Shown one piece after another: positions 20,380 to 30,386 of a stretch of 37,644 nucleotides of DNA (the first letter of the stretch is position 1; the number at the start of each line of letters is the position of its first letter). The notes under the pieces were generated by a model. That model did no database searches. It saw only the letters and a program-made list of their open reading frames with translations, and was not told the DNA's origin. Source of the DNA: DASZMJ01 sp035551935 (GTDB taxonomy: Bacteria; Planctomycetota; Planctomycetia; Isosphaerales; Isosphaeraceae); assembly GCA_035551935.1 (NCBI GenBank), contig DASZMJ010000410.1, positions 1 to 37,644 of the forward strand. The letters run 5' to 3'. The translations under genes and the position numbers were made by a program.

Positions 20380-20778
20380 TCAACGCGGGCCGACGCCCGC
20401 AAGCACGCGGGTCGAGTCGGTGATCGGGACGAGGCTCGGGTCGGTGAAGATCAGCGTCAAGGTCGTCGATTGGTTCCGGATGTTCGGGTTGCCGCCGACG
20501 GTCAGCGAGCCGCCGGAGACGTCCAGCGCGGCGAACGTGCCCAGGGCGGCGACCGCGTCGGTCCCGACCGAGTGGGTGATGGTGATGTTCTTGAACGTGA
20601 TGCTCGCGACGTCGTTGAACGTCGGCACCGTCCCGCTGTTCCAGTTGGCCAGGTTGTCCCAGTCGCCGTTGACGGGTGCCTTCCAGGAGATGAGCGCCAG
20701 CAGGGCCCTCCCCTCCGGGGGTTCGAGGCCCGGTCGCCGGGCGCGGCGGGCGATCCGCCTGCGGTCGTTGCGAGGCAT
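20380..20778 (-). CDS. Exported surface-protein fragment with planctomycete 'LEPPEGRALLA' signal
   Basis: 132 residues starting MPRNDRRRIARRARRPGLEP. The basic N-terminus followed by GLEPPEGRALLA is the short extracellular-targeting signature of planctomycete surface proteins (Planc_extracel type). The rest (ISWKAPVNGDWDNLANWNSG, VASITFKNITITHS) resembles the first repeat of parallel-beta-helix or autotransporter-like adhesins, which usually run to many hundreds of residues. It stops after a single module at GVGPR, so it is probably truncated or a minimal form. AAGGAG precedes the start. It lies 86 bp downstream of the PEP-CTERM gene on the same strand, possibly as an operon of exported proteins. 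Confidence 0.7.
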   Translation of the reverse strand: MPRNDRRRIARRARRPGLEPPEGRALLALISWKAPVNGDWDNLANWNSGTVPTFNDVASITFKNITITHSVGTDAVAALGTFAALDVSGGSLTVGGNPNIRNQSTTLTLIFTDPSLVPITDSTRVLAGVGPR

Positions 20779-20864
20779 GGTCCTGACTCCTTCCCGACGG
20801 CCAGGGTGGCCGTGTCGGCATTCGAATCGGAGGAAGATCGAATCCGGCCCGATCGCGGGCCGGC

Positions 20865-21470
20865 TCATTCGTGCTTTCCGTGCCCGCCGCGGCGCAGGGC
20901 TCGGATCGACAGGAGGGCCGCCCCGAGGCCGGCGAGGGTGAGCGTGGCCGGTTCGGGCGCCGTCGGCGGCGGCGGCGGAGGAGGAGGAGGGGGATCGAAG
21001 ACGGTCAACGAGGCCGTGCCGCCCTTCGATTTCACGAAATGGTGTGTGATGGTGTCTTCACCCCTCAGGCTGAACGTGATGCCCACGAGCCCGAAGTCGT
21101 CGTCGATCTCGTTCAGATCATGATCCGTATAGACGGCGTACTTGAACGTGTGCGTGTCGCCCGGGTCGATGGTCGGGTTCGTGTCGCCGACGAGCGCGAG
21201 CTTCGCGACCCTGTCGGAGCGATCGGGGCCGAAGTTGAGGGCGGCGGCCTTCGTCCCCTTGACCCGGACGGGGTCGAAGCCGGTGTTCATCACGACGAAT
21301 TCGACGAGGCCGATGCTACCCTCCTCGAGTCGCGTCGGCTTCGCGGCCCCGGTCTTGGTGATGAGGTCCCCCCGCGCCGGGTCGGGCCGGGAGGCGAGGG
21401 CGAGGAGGAGAATCCAGGCGGCGAGTCGTGGACGCCGGTCGTCGCGGAGTCGGCTCGGTTGATCGATCAT
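20865..21470 (-). CDS. PEP-CTERM sorting domain protein
   Basis: 201 residues. An N-terminal hydrophobic segment (LAAWILLLALASRPDPARG) serves as signal peptide. The mature domain (about 35-160; ITKTGAAKPTRLEEGSIGLV…) is a beta-rich sequence I do not recognise. A run of ten prolines leads to the C-terminal anchor: APEPATLTLAGLGAALLSI then basic RALRRGG, the PEP-CTERM tripartite signal processed by exosortase. ATG 21470 is preferred over 21494 because GAGGAG is correctly spaced before it. Acidic stretches such as YTDHDLNEIDDDFG suggest calcium binding, though this is only compositional. The gene diverges from the ECF sigma gene. Confidence 0.82.
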   Translation of the reverse strand: MIDQPSRLRDDRRPRLAAWILLLALASRPDPARGDLITKTGAAKPTRLEEGSIGLVEFVVMNTGFDPVRVKGTKAAALNFGPDRSDRVAKLALVGDTNPTIDPGDTHTFKYAVYTDHDLNEIDDDFGLVGITFSLRGEDTITHHFVKSKGGTASLTVFDPPPPPPPPPPTAPEPATLTLAGLGAALLSIRALRRGGHGKHE

Positions 21471-21787
21471 CGCGAGGGCTCCTCGTGAGGGCATGCGGCC
21501 TCGAATCCCCGCCGAGGCCCTCGGCGGGGCGATCGGGTCGAGGGTGGTCGTCGCGGCGCCGGCCGCCCGCGAGGCACGGGGCATGAGTGGTTACGCCCGC
21601 CCGCTCGTCCGCTCCGATCCATCCCCTTCATCCGCGAGAGTTCGAGGGGGGAGACATCCCCGCGACGGATTGCGCGGGCCCGCCGACCCGCCCCCCGTCC
21701 GGGCCATTGACCGGGGCCATCGGATTCAGATTCAATGGTGTGGGTCCACCAAGGTTGAACGTCCGTCTTCAGCGTCCGGAGGCGCCC
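21471..21787. other. Divergent promoter region (PEP-CTERM gene / ECF sigma operon)
   Basis: About 317 bp between the divergent starts at 21470 (-) and 21788 (+). Open frames through it are extensions of the flanking genes without conserved sequence. Promoters for both directions should lie here; no confident motif was recognised. Confidence 0.45.
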
Positions 21788-22408
21788 ATGTCGACGGCGG
21801 GCGGGGGCTCGGTCACGCGATGGCTCGGCGACCTGAAGACGGGGGGCGACGCCGGGGCGCAGCAGCTCTGGGAGCGCTACTTCGACCGGTTGGTCCGCCT
21901 GGCGCGCGACGCGCTCAGGTCCCGGGGCCGCGACGCGGCCGAGGACGAGGAGGACGCGGCGCTGAGCGCCTTCGACAGCTTCTGCCGCGGCGCCGCCCTC
22001 GGCAGGTTCCCCAGGATCGCCGGCCGCGACGACCTCTGGCGGCTCCTGGTGGTGATCACCGTCCGCAAGGCGATCGATCAGGCCGCGCGTCGGCGCGCCG
22101 CCAAGCGCGGGGGCGGCCGTCGGCGGACCGAGGCGGACCTCGCCCGGGGGGACATCGGCGACGTCGAGACGCCGCTGGACCTGCTCGCCGGCGGCGAGCC
22201 CGACCCCGAGATGGCCGCGATGGTCGCCGAGGAATACCTGCGGCTGCGCCAGGCCCTGGGCGACGACTCGCTCCGCCGTGTGCTCGACCTGCGACTCGAG
22301 GGGCGCGGCCGCGCCGAGATCGCCGCGAACCTGGGCTGCACCGAACGCACCGTCACGCGCAAGCTCGACGTGATCCGTCGGGTCTTCCTCGAAGGAGGCG
22401 GATCGTGA
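21788..22408 (+). CDS. ECF-type RNA polymerase sigma factor (planctomycete group)
   Basis: 206 residues. Region 2 spans about 10-95 (QQLWERYFDRLVRLARDAL…) with the DLWRLLVVITVRKAIDQARR-like helix of planctomycete ECF factors. Region 4 spans about 150-200 (SLRRVLDLRLEGRGRAEIAA, then LGCTERTVTRKLDVIRRVF), a helix-turn-helix for the -35 element. No extra C-terminal domain. GGAGG sits 6 bp before ATG 21788. Its stop overlaps the GTG start of the kinase gene by four bases (GTGA), so the two are translationally coupled and the kinase is the likely regulator of this factor, replacing a classical anti-sigma protein. Confidence 0.9.
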   Translation: MSTAGGGSVTRWLGDLKTGGDAGAQQLWERYFDRLVRLARDALRSRGRDAAEDEEDAALSAFDSFCRGAALGRFPRIAGRDDLWRLLVVITVRKAIDQAARRRAAKRGGGRRRTEADLARGDIGDVETPLDLLAGGEPDPEMAAMVAEEYLRLRQALGDDSLRRVLDLRLEGRGRAEIAANLGCTERTVTRKLDVIRRVFLEGGGS

Positions 22409-25400
22409 ACGATCAGACGACCGCGGGCCCCGACGGCCCGCTGATCCATCCGGTGCTCCGGTTCGACGCGCTCTGCGACCGCTTCGAGGCCGCCTGGCGC
22501 GCCGGCCGACGGCCGAGGATCGAGGACTACCTCGGCGAGTGCCCGGAACCGGGGCGCGAGGAGGTGCTCCGCGAGCTGCTCGCCGTCGAGGTCGAGTTGC
22601 GTCGCGAGGCCGGCGGGGCCCCGACCCCGGACGATTACCGGGACCGGTTCCCGGCGCGCGAGTCGCTCATCGCCGCCGCCTTCGCCGGGCCGTCGTCGCG
22701 GTCGGGCCCCTCGCCGGCCGACGACCTGGACACCCCGCCCACCGCGGTCGATCCCCCGAGCGTCGAGGCCATCGCGGCGGTCGGCCCCCGCGGGTCGTCG
22801 GCCGTCGGCGGGCGCTATCGGAAGTTGCGGCCCCACGCCAGGGGGGGGCTGGGCGAGGTCTCGCTGGCCTTCGACGAGGAGCTCCATCGCGAGGTGGCCC
22901 TGAAGGAGATCCGGGCCGGCCGGGCCGACGACGCGACGAGCCGGGCCCGGTTCGCGCTCGAGGCCGAGATCACCGGGGGCCTGATGCACCCGGGGATCGT
23001 GCCGGTCTACAGCCTCGGCCGCCACGGCGACGGCCGGCTCTTCTACGCGATGCGGTTCGTCGAGGGGGACACCCTCCAGCAGGCGATCGCGCGGTTCCAC
23101 GAGGCCGACGGCCCCGCGCGCGACTCCGGCGCGCGGGCGTTGGCCCTGCGGGGCCTGCTGGGGCGGTTCCTCGACATCTGCAACGCCGTCGCCTACGCCC
23201 ACAGCCGCGGCGTCCTCCACCGCGACATCAAGCCCCAGAACGTCATGCTCGGCGAGTTCGGCGAGACCCTGGTCGTCGATTGGGGCCTGGCCAAGGTCCT
23301 CGACCGGGCCGGCGGCGACGGGGCGAGCGCCGCCGATCGGCCGTTCCGCCCCCCGTCGGCCGGCTCGACGCCGACCGAGGACGGTGCCCAGGTCGGGACG
23401 CCCCAGTACATGAGCCCCGAGCAGGCCGCCGGCGACCTCGATCGCCACGGCCCGCGGTCCGACGTCTACAGCCTCGGCGCGACGCTGTACTGCCTCCTCA
23501 CCGGCCGACCCCCGTTCGCCGGCCACGACGCCGAATCGACCCTCGCCGCCGTCCGCGCGGGCGATTACCCGCCCCCGCGCCGGGTCGACCCGACGATCGC
23601 CCCGGCCCTGGAGGCGATCTGCCGCAAGGCGATGGCCCTGCGGCCCGACGACCGCTACGAGTCGCCCCGCGCCCTGGCCGCCGACGTCGAGCGCTGGCTG
23701 GGCGACGAGCCCGTCTCGGCCCACCGCGAGCCGATCGCCGACCGTGCCCGCCGCTGGATGCGGCGGCATCGTACGCTCGTCGCCTCGGGCGCCGTCGCCC
23801 TCGTCGTCGCCCTGGTCGGCACGGCGGGCGTCGCGGCGCTCCAGACGACCCACGCCCACGAGCTCGACACGATCAACGGCAAGCTGAGGAACTCCAACGA
23901 GCGCGTGACCCGCGCGAACACGTCGCTCAGGCAGGCCGGCGAGCGCGAGCGGCTCGCGAACACGTCGCTGCGCGCGGCCCTCGACAACGAGCGCACCGCC
24001 CGGAAGTCGGCGCAGGACCGATTCGCGCTGGCGATGGGCGCGATCAAGGTCCTGCACGCCGGGGTCGCCGACGACGTGATCCTCCTCCGCCCCGACCTGA
24101 AGGAACTCCGCGACAAGCTCCTCCGCGGCGCCCTCGACCGGTATCGGCAGCTCGCCGACTCGCTCCGCGGCGCCGACGCCTCCGACCCGGCCAGCCGCAC
24201 CGCCCTGGCCTCGGCCTACTTCCAGGTGGGCGAGCTGACCCGCGAGGTCGGCTCGCCCGACGACGCCATCCGCGCCTTCCGCGAGTCGCTGGCCGTCCGG
24301 ACGGCCTTGATGCGCGACCAGCCGACCGTCTCCGATCACCGCTACGAGATGGCCCGCAGCCACAACCGCATCGGCGCCCTGCTCCTGCGCACCGGCCGAC
24401 CCGACGCCGCGTTGGAAGCCTTCCGCGAGGAGTTGCGACTCCAGGAGGCGCTGGCGCGCGATCATCCCGGCGACTCCATCCACCGCTCGAACGCCGCCGC
24501 GACCCTACTCAACATCGGCGGCCTGCTCGCCGAGACCGGCCGGTTCGACCAGGCGCTCCGCGCCTTCCGAGAGGCGCGGACGCAGGCGGAGGGATTGGTC
24601 CGTGACCGGCCCGACGACCTCACGCACCGCTTCAACCTGGCCGCCAGCAACGGCCATCTCGGGATGCTGCTCCGCCAGACCGGCCGGCCCGACGACGCCC
24701 TCCGGGCCATCGGCGAGGCGCGGCGGCTCTTCGAGGCGCTGGCGCGCGAGCACCCCGACCATCCCGAGTACCGCGCCAGGCTGGCCAGCAGTCGCCTCAA
24801 CATCGGCGCCTTGCTCGACGACCTCGGCCGGCCCGACGACGCCCTCCGGGAATACGGCGAGGTGGTCCTGCTGTTCAATGCGTTGGTGCGCGACCAGCCG
24901 ACCGTCCAGGAACACCGGCGCGGGCTGGCACTCGCCCGCAAGGACCTCGGCAACATCCTCCGGTCGAAGGGCCGGGTCGCCGAAGCGAGGGCTTCCCTCC
25001 TCGAGTCGAGGACGCTGCTCGAAGGGCTCGTCGGCGACAACCCGGCCGTCCACATCTACCGCTACGAGTTGAGCCGCGTCCAGCACAGCCTCGGCATCCT
25101 CGACCGCGAGGCCCGACGGCCCGACGACGCCCTCCGGGAATACACCGAGGCCCTGAACCTGCGCGAGCAACTGGCGCGGGAAGACCCCGCCTTCCCGGCG
25201 TACCGCCACGGCCTGGCCCGAATTCACATCGACATCGGCTTGCTGCTCCACGACCTCGGCCGGCCCGACGACGCCCTCCGCGACGACGATGAGGCCCTGA
25301 GGCTGCTCGAGCCGCTCGCGCGCGACCATCCCGACGTCCCGGGCTATCGCTCGGGTCTGGCGCTCGTCCACCACAACATCGGCGTCCTGCTCATGACGAC

Positions 25401-25857
25401 CCGCCCCGAGGACGCGCGCGACTCGTTCCGGCGGGCCATCGAGCAGCATCGCGTCGCCCTCGATGGGGCGCCGGGCGTCATTGAGTTCCGACGCTTTCTG
25501 AGCGGCCATTACCAACATCTCCTGCGAGTCGAGCTCGCCCTCGGCCGCCCCGCCGCCGCGGCGGAGGCCGCGCGGGAGCGTCGGAAACTCTGGCCGGGCA
25601 ACGCCGCCGAGCAGTACAACGCCGCCTGCGAGTTCGCGCTGTGCGCCGCGCCGGCCGGGCTGGGGGGCGAGGAGCGGTCACGGTACGCAAACGAGGCGAT
25701 GGACGCCCTGCGAGCCGCCGTCGCCTCGGGCTGGCGCGACGGCGCGCACACGCTCCGCGACGCCGACCTCGACGCGCTCCGCGACCGCCCCGACTTCCGT
25801 CGGCTCCTCGACGACCTGCTCGACCGCGCCTTCCCCGCCGACCCCTTCGCCCGCTGA
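22405..25857 (+). CDS. Membrane Ser/Thr protein kinase with C-terminal TPR array
   Basis: 1150 residues from GTG 22405, with AGGAGG 6 bp upstream. Residues about 15-90 carry the planctomycete pre-kinase motif (RRPRIEDYLGECPEP…). The kinase domain (about 132-440) has the glycine loop ARGGLGEVSLAF, Lys167 in VALKEI, HRDIKPQN (Asp274), DWGLAK replacing DFG, and GTPQYMSPEQA. A juxtamembrane block is followed by one transmembrane helix (VASGAVALVVALVGTAG, about 455-475), a heptad-like linker, then roughly ten TPR-like units from about 590 to 1060 with recurring RPDDALREY helices. The kinase is cytoplasmic and the TPRs likely extracytoplasmic. Several repeats still share CGGCCCGACGACGCCCTCCG at DNA level, indicating recent duplication. 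Co-translated with the ECF factor, it probably phosphorylates or gates it. Confidence 0.93.
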   Translation: MNDQTTAGPDGPLIHPVLRFDALCDRFEAAWRAGRRPRIEDYLGECPEPGREEVLRELLAVEVELRREAGGAPTPDDYRDRFPARESLIAAAFAGPSSRSGPSPADDLDTPPTAVDPPSVEAIAAVGPRGSSAVGGRYRKLRPHARGGLGEVSLAFDEELHREVALKEIRAGRADDATSRARFALEAEITGGLMHPGIVPVYSLGRHGDGRLFYAMRFVEGDTLQQAIARFHEADGPARDSGARALALRGLLGRFLDICNAVAYAHSRGVLHRDIKPQNVMLGEFGETLVVDWGLAKVLDRAGGDGASAADRPFRPPSAGSTPTEDGAQVGTPQYMSPEQAAGDLDRHGPRSDVYSLGATLYCLLTGRPPFAGHDAESTLAAVRAGDYPPPRRVDPTIAPALEAICRKAMALRPDDRYESPRALAADVERWLGDEPVSAHREPIADRARRWMRRHRTLVASGAVALVVALVGTAGVAALQTTHAHELDTINGKLRNSNERVTRANTSLRQAGERERLANTSLRAALDNERTARKSAQDRFALAMGAIKVLHAGVADDVILLRPDLKELRDKLLRGALDRYRQLADSLRGADASDPASRTALASAYFQVGELTREVGSPDDAIRAFRESLAVRTALMRDQPTVSDHRYEMARSHNRIGALLLRTGRPDAALEAFREELRLQEALARDHPGDSIHRSNAAATLLNIGGLLAETGRFDQALRAFREARTQAEGLVRDRPDDLTHRFNLAASNGHLGMLLRQTGRPDDALRAIGEARRLFEALAREHPDHPEYRARLASSRLNIGALLDDLGRPDDALREYGEVVLLFNALVRDQPTVQEHRRGLALARKDLGNILRSKGRVAEARASLLESRTLLEGLVGDNPAVHIYRYELSRVQHSLGILDREARRPDDALREYTEALNLREQLAREDPAFPAYRHGLARIHIDIGLLLHDLGRPDDALRDDDEALRLLEPLARDHPDVPGYRSGLALVHHNIGVLLMTTRPEDARDSFRRAIEQHRVALDGAPGVIEFRRFLSGHYQHLLRVELALGRPAAAAEAARERRKLWPGNAAEQYNAACEFALCAAPAGLGGEERSRYANEAMDALRAAVASGWRDGAHTLRDADLDALRDRPDFRRLLDDLLDRAFPADPFAR

Positions 25858-25977
25858 GCCGGCCCGCGGAACCGGGGGCCGTGGAGGTCGAGTGGACGCG
25901 GTGCCATGGGGTGCGATCGAAGTCGCGAGGGCCTCACCCTTTCTGCGGTTTCGGCAGGGTCGCCCGATCCGGGGGGG

Positions 25978-27357
25978 TCATCCCCGCGGCACGGACGAGA
26001 ACAGGTCGCCGAGCCCCTCGGCCATCGTCGGGTGGGTCAGGACGGCGTCCCGCAGCGCCGTGTACGGCAGGCTGGCCGCCATCGCGACCTGGACGATGGC
26101 CATGACCTCGCCGGCCTCGGCCCCGAAGGCGGTGAAGCCGAGGATGCGGTCGCCCCCCTCCTCGATGAGCGCCTTGAGGAAGCCCCGCGTCTCGGCGAGC
26201 GTCCTGGCCCGCAGCACGGCTTCCAACGGGATCTTGACCAGGCGGTAGCCGACGCCGCGCTCGCGGGCCTCCCGTTCGCTCAGGCCGACGCGGGCCAGCT
26301 CCGGGTCGGTGAACAGGCAGGACGGCACCTGCCGACCGGTCGTCACGCGATTCCCGCCGGAGAGGCTGTCGAGCACCACGCGGAAGTCGTCGTGGCCGAT
26401 GTGCGTGAAGTACGGGCTGCCGGCGCAGTCGCCCACCGCCCAGACGTCCCGGGCGGTGGTCTGGAGCCGCTCGTTGACCTTGACGTGTCCCCGCTCGTCC
26501 GTCTCGACCCCGGCCACGTCGAGGCCGATGCCGTCGGTGTTCGGGGTGCGTCCCCCGGCGACGAGGAGGTGCGTCCCCTCGATCGCGCCGCGCGCGGTCT
26601 GAAGGCGGACGGACCCTCCGGATCTCCCCTCGACGCGGCGGACGGCGGTCCCGGTCAGGACGTCGATCCCCTCGTCGCGGAAGAGGCGCTCGATCGCCTC
26701 GGTCACGTCCGGGTCCTCGCGGTGGATCAGCGCGCCGTTGCGCTCGACGACGGTCACGAGGCTCCCGAAGCGGCGGAACGCCTGCGCCAGCTCGAGGCCC
26801 ACGTAGCCGCCGCCCAGGACGATCAGGTGCTCGGGGAGGTGGTCGAGGTCCAGGGCCTCGACGTGGGTCAGCGGGCGCGATTCCGAGAGCCCGGCGGTGT
26901 CGTCGATCCGGGCGCGCGACCCGGTGTTGATCACGACGATCGCGCCGCGAAGCGTCCGGGTCCCGCCCGCGTTGAGCGCGACCTCGACGGTCTTCGGCGC
27001 GACGAAGCGCCCGCTGCCCATGACGAGCTCCGCGCCGCTCTCCCGGTACTTCCGGAGATGGATCGCGACCAGCCCGTCCACCATCGTCCGCTTGCGGTCG
27101 CGGACGGCGGCCATGTCGACCTGCCAGGGGCCGGCGGCGATCCCGAATTCGGCGCCCCTGCGGAAAAAGTCGGCGACCTTCGCGCCGTGGATCACGTTCT
27201 TGCTCGGGAGGCAGGCGATGTTGGGGCAGGAGCCGCCGACGTACCGCCGCTCGACGACTACCAGGCGTTTGCCCCGCGAGGCCAGCGCCCAGGCGAGGAG
27301 CTTGCCGGGCGCCCCACTGCCCAGGACGACCACATCGTACTCTTCGGCGGCGGCCAT
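25978..27357 (-). CDS. Class I pyridine nucleotide-disulfide oxidoreductase (mercuric reductase/lipoamide dehydrogenase-like)
   Basis: 459 residues. FAD site VVVLGSGAPGKLLAW near the N-terminus, redox-active pair in GGSCPNIACLPSKN (Cys-x4-Cys), NAD(P) site VLGGGYVGLELAQAF about 170-190, second FAD motif VWAVGDCAGSP, and the C-terminal dimer-interface base in LTHPTMAEGL (His-Pro-Thr-x2-Glu). All catalytic elements are intact. It is a cytoplasmic flavoenzyme transferring electrons between NAD(P)H and a disulfide or other acceptor. It lacks the N-terminal HMA domain and C-terminal cysteine pair of true mercuric reductases, and no lipoyl-complex genes are adjacent, so the substrate is unknown. 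GGAGGGG precedes ATG 27357. Confidence 0.9.
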   Translation of the reverse strand: MAAAEEYDVVVLGSGAPGKLLAWALASRGKRLVVVERRYVGGSCPNIACLPSKNVIHGAKVADFFRRGAEFGIAAGPWQVDMAAVRDRKRTMVDGLVAIHLRKYRESGAELVMGSGRFVAPKTVEVALNAGGTRTLRGAIVVINTGSRARIDDTAGLSESRPLTHVEALDLDHLPEHLIVLGGGYVGLELAQAFRRFGSLVTVVERNGALIHREDPDVTEAIERLFRDEGIDVLTGTAVRRVEGRSGGSVRLQTARGAIEGTHLLVAGGRTPNTDGIGLDVAGVETDERGHVKVNERLQTTARDVWAVGDCAGSPYFTHIGHDDFRVVLDSLSGGNRVTTGRQVPSCLFTDPELARVGLSEREARERGVGYRLVKIPLEAVLRARTLAETRGFLKALIEEGGDRILGFTAFGAEAGEVMAIVQVAMAASLPYTALRDAVLTHPTMAEGLGDLFSSVPRG

Positions 27358-27525
27358 GGTCCCCTCCGCGATCGGGTCTGGGCGTGCGCCCCCGCCCGCG
27401 GCGACGAAGTCGGCGGGGGACCCTCCGGCTGACGAACAGCCCGGGGCGCTATGATTGTAGGACGGGTGACCCGGACGTGGTAGACATCGGAGGACGGCCG
27501 CGGCGATCCCGAGCGGAGGCGATCG

Positions 27526-30198
<2,673 letters not shown>

Positions 30199-30386
30199 CA
30201 CTCGCACGCCGGACCGATGCGATCCGGTTTGGGGGGCGGGTGTAGCAACCGGCGACCAGACTCCGGACCCCCCGCCCGCCAGGGCCCGCGCTCGAATCTC
30301 GACACGAGCGGTCGAATCGTCCCCAACCGCCCGCCGGGCATGGCCCGGCTGAGACCGGCGGCGACTGGGGCAAGGGCTCGGCCCGC

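Noticed and set aside
30199..30386. Possible terminator between the glucosidase and the TPR protein (gggcggg / cccgccc)
   Set aside because: Only a 7-bp stem with a long loop in GC-rich DNA and no U tract, so it is not convincing.
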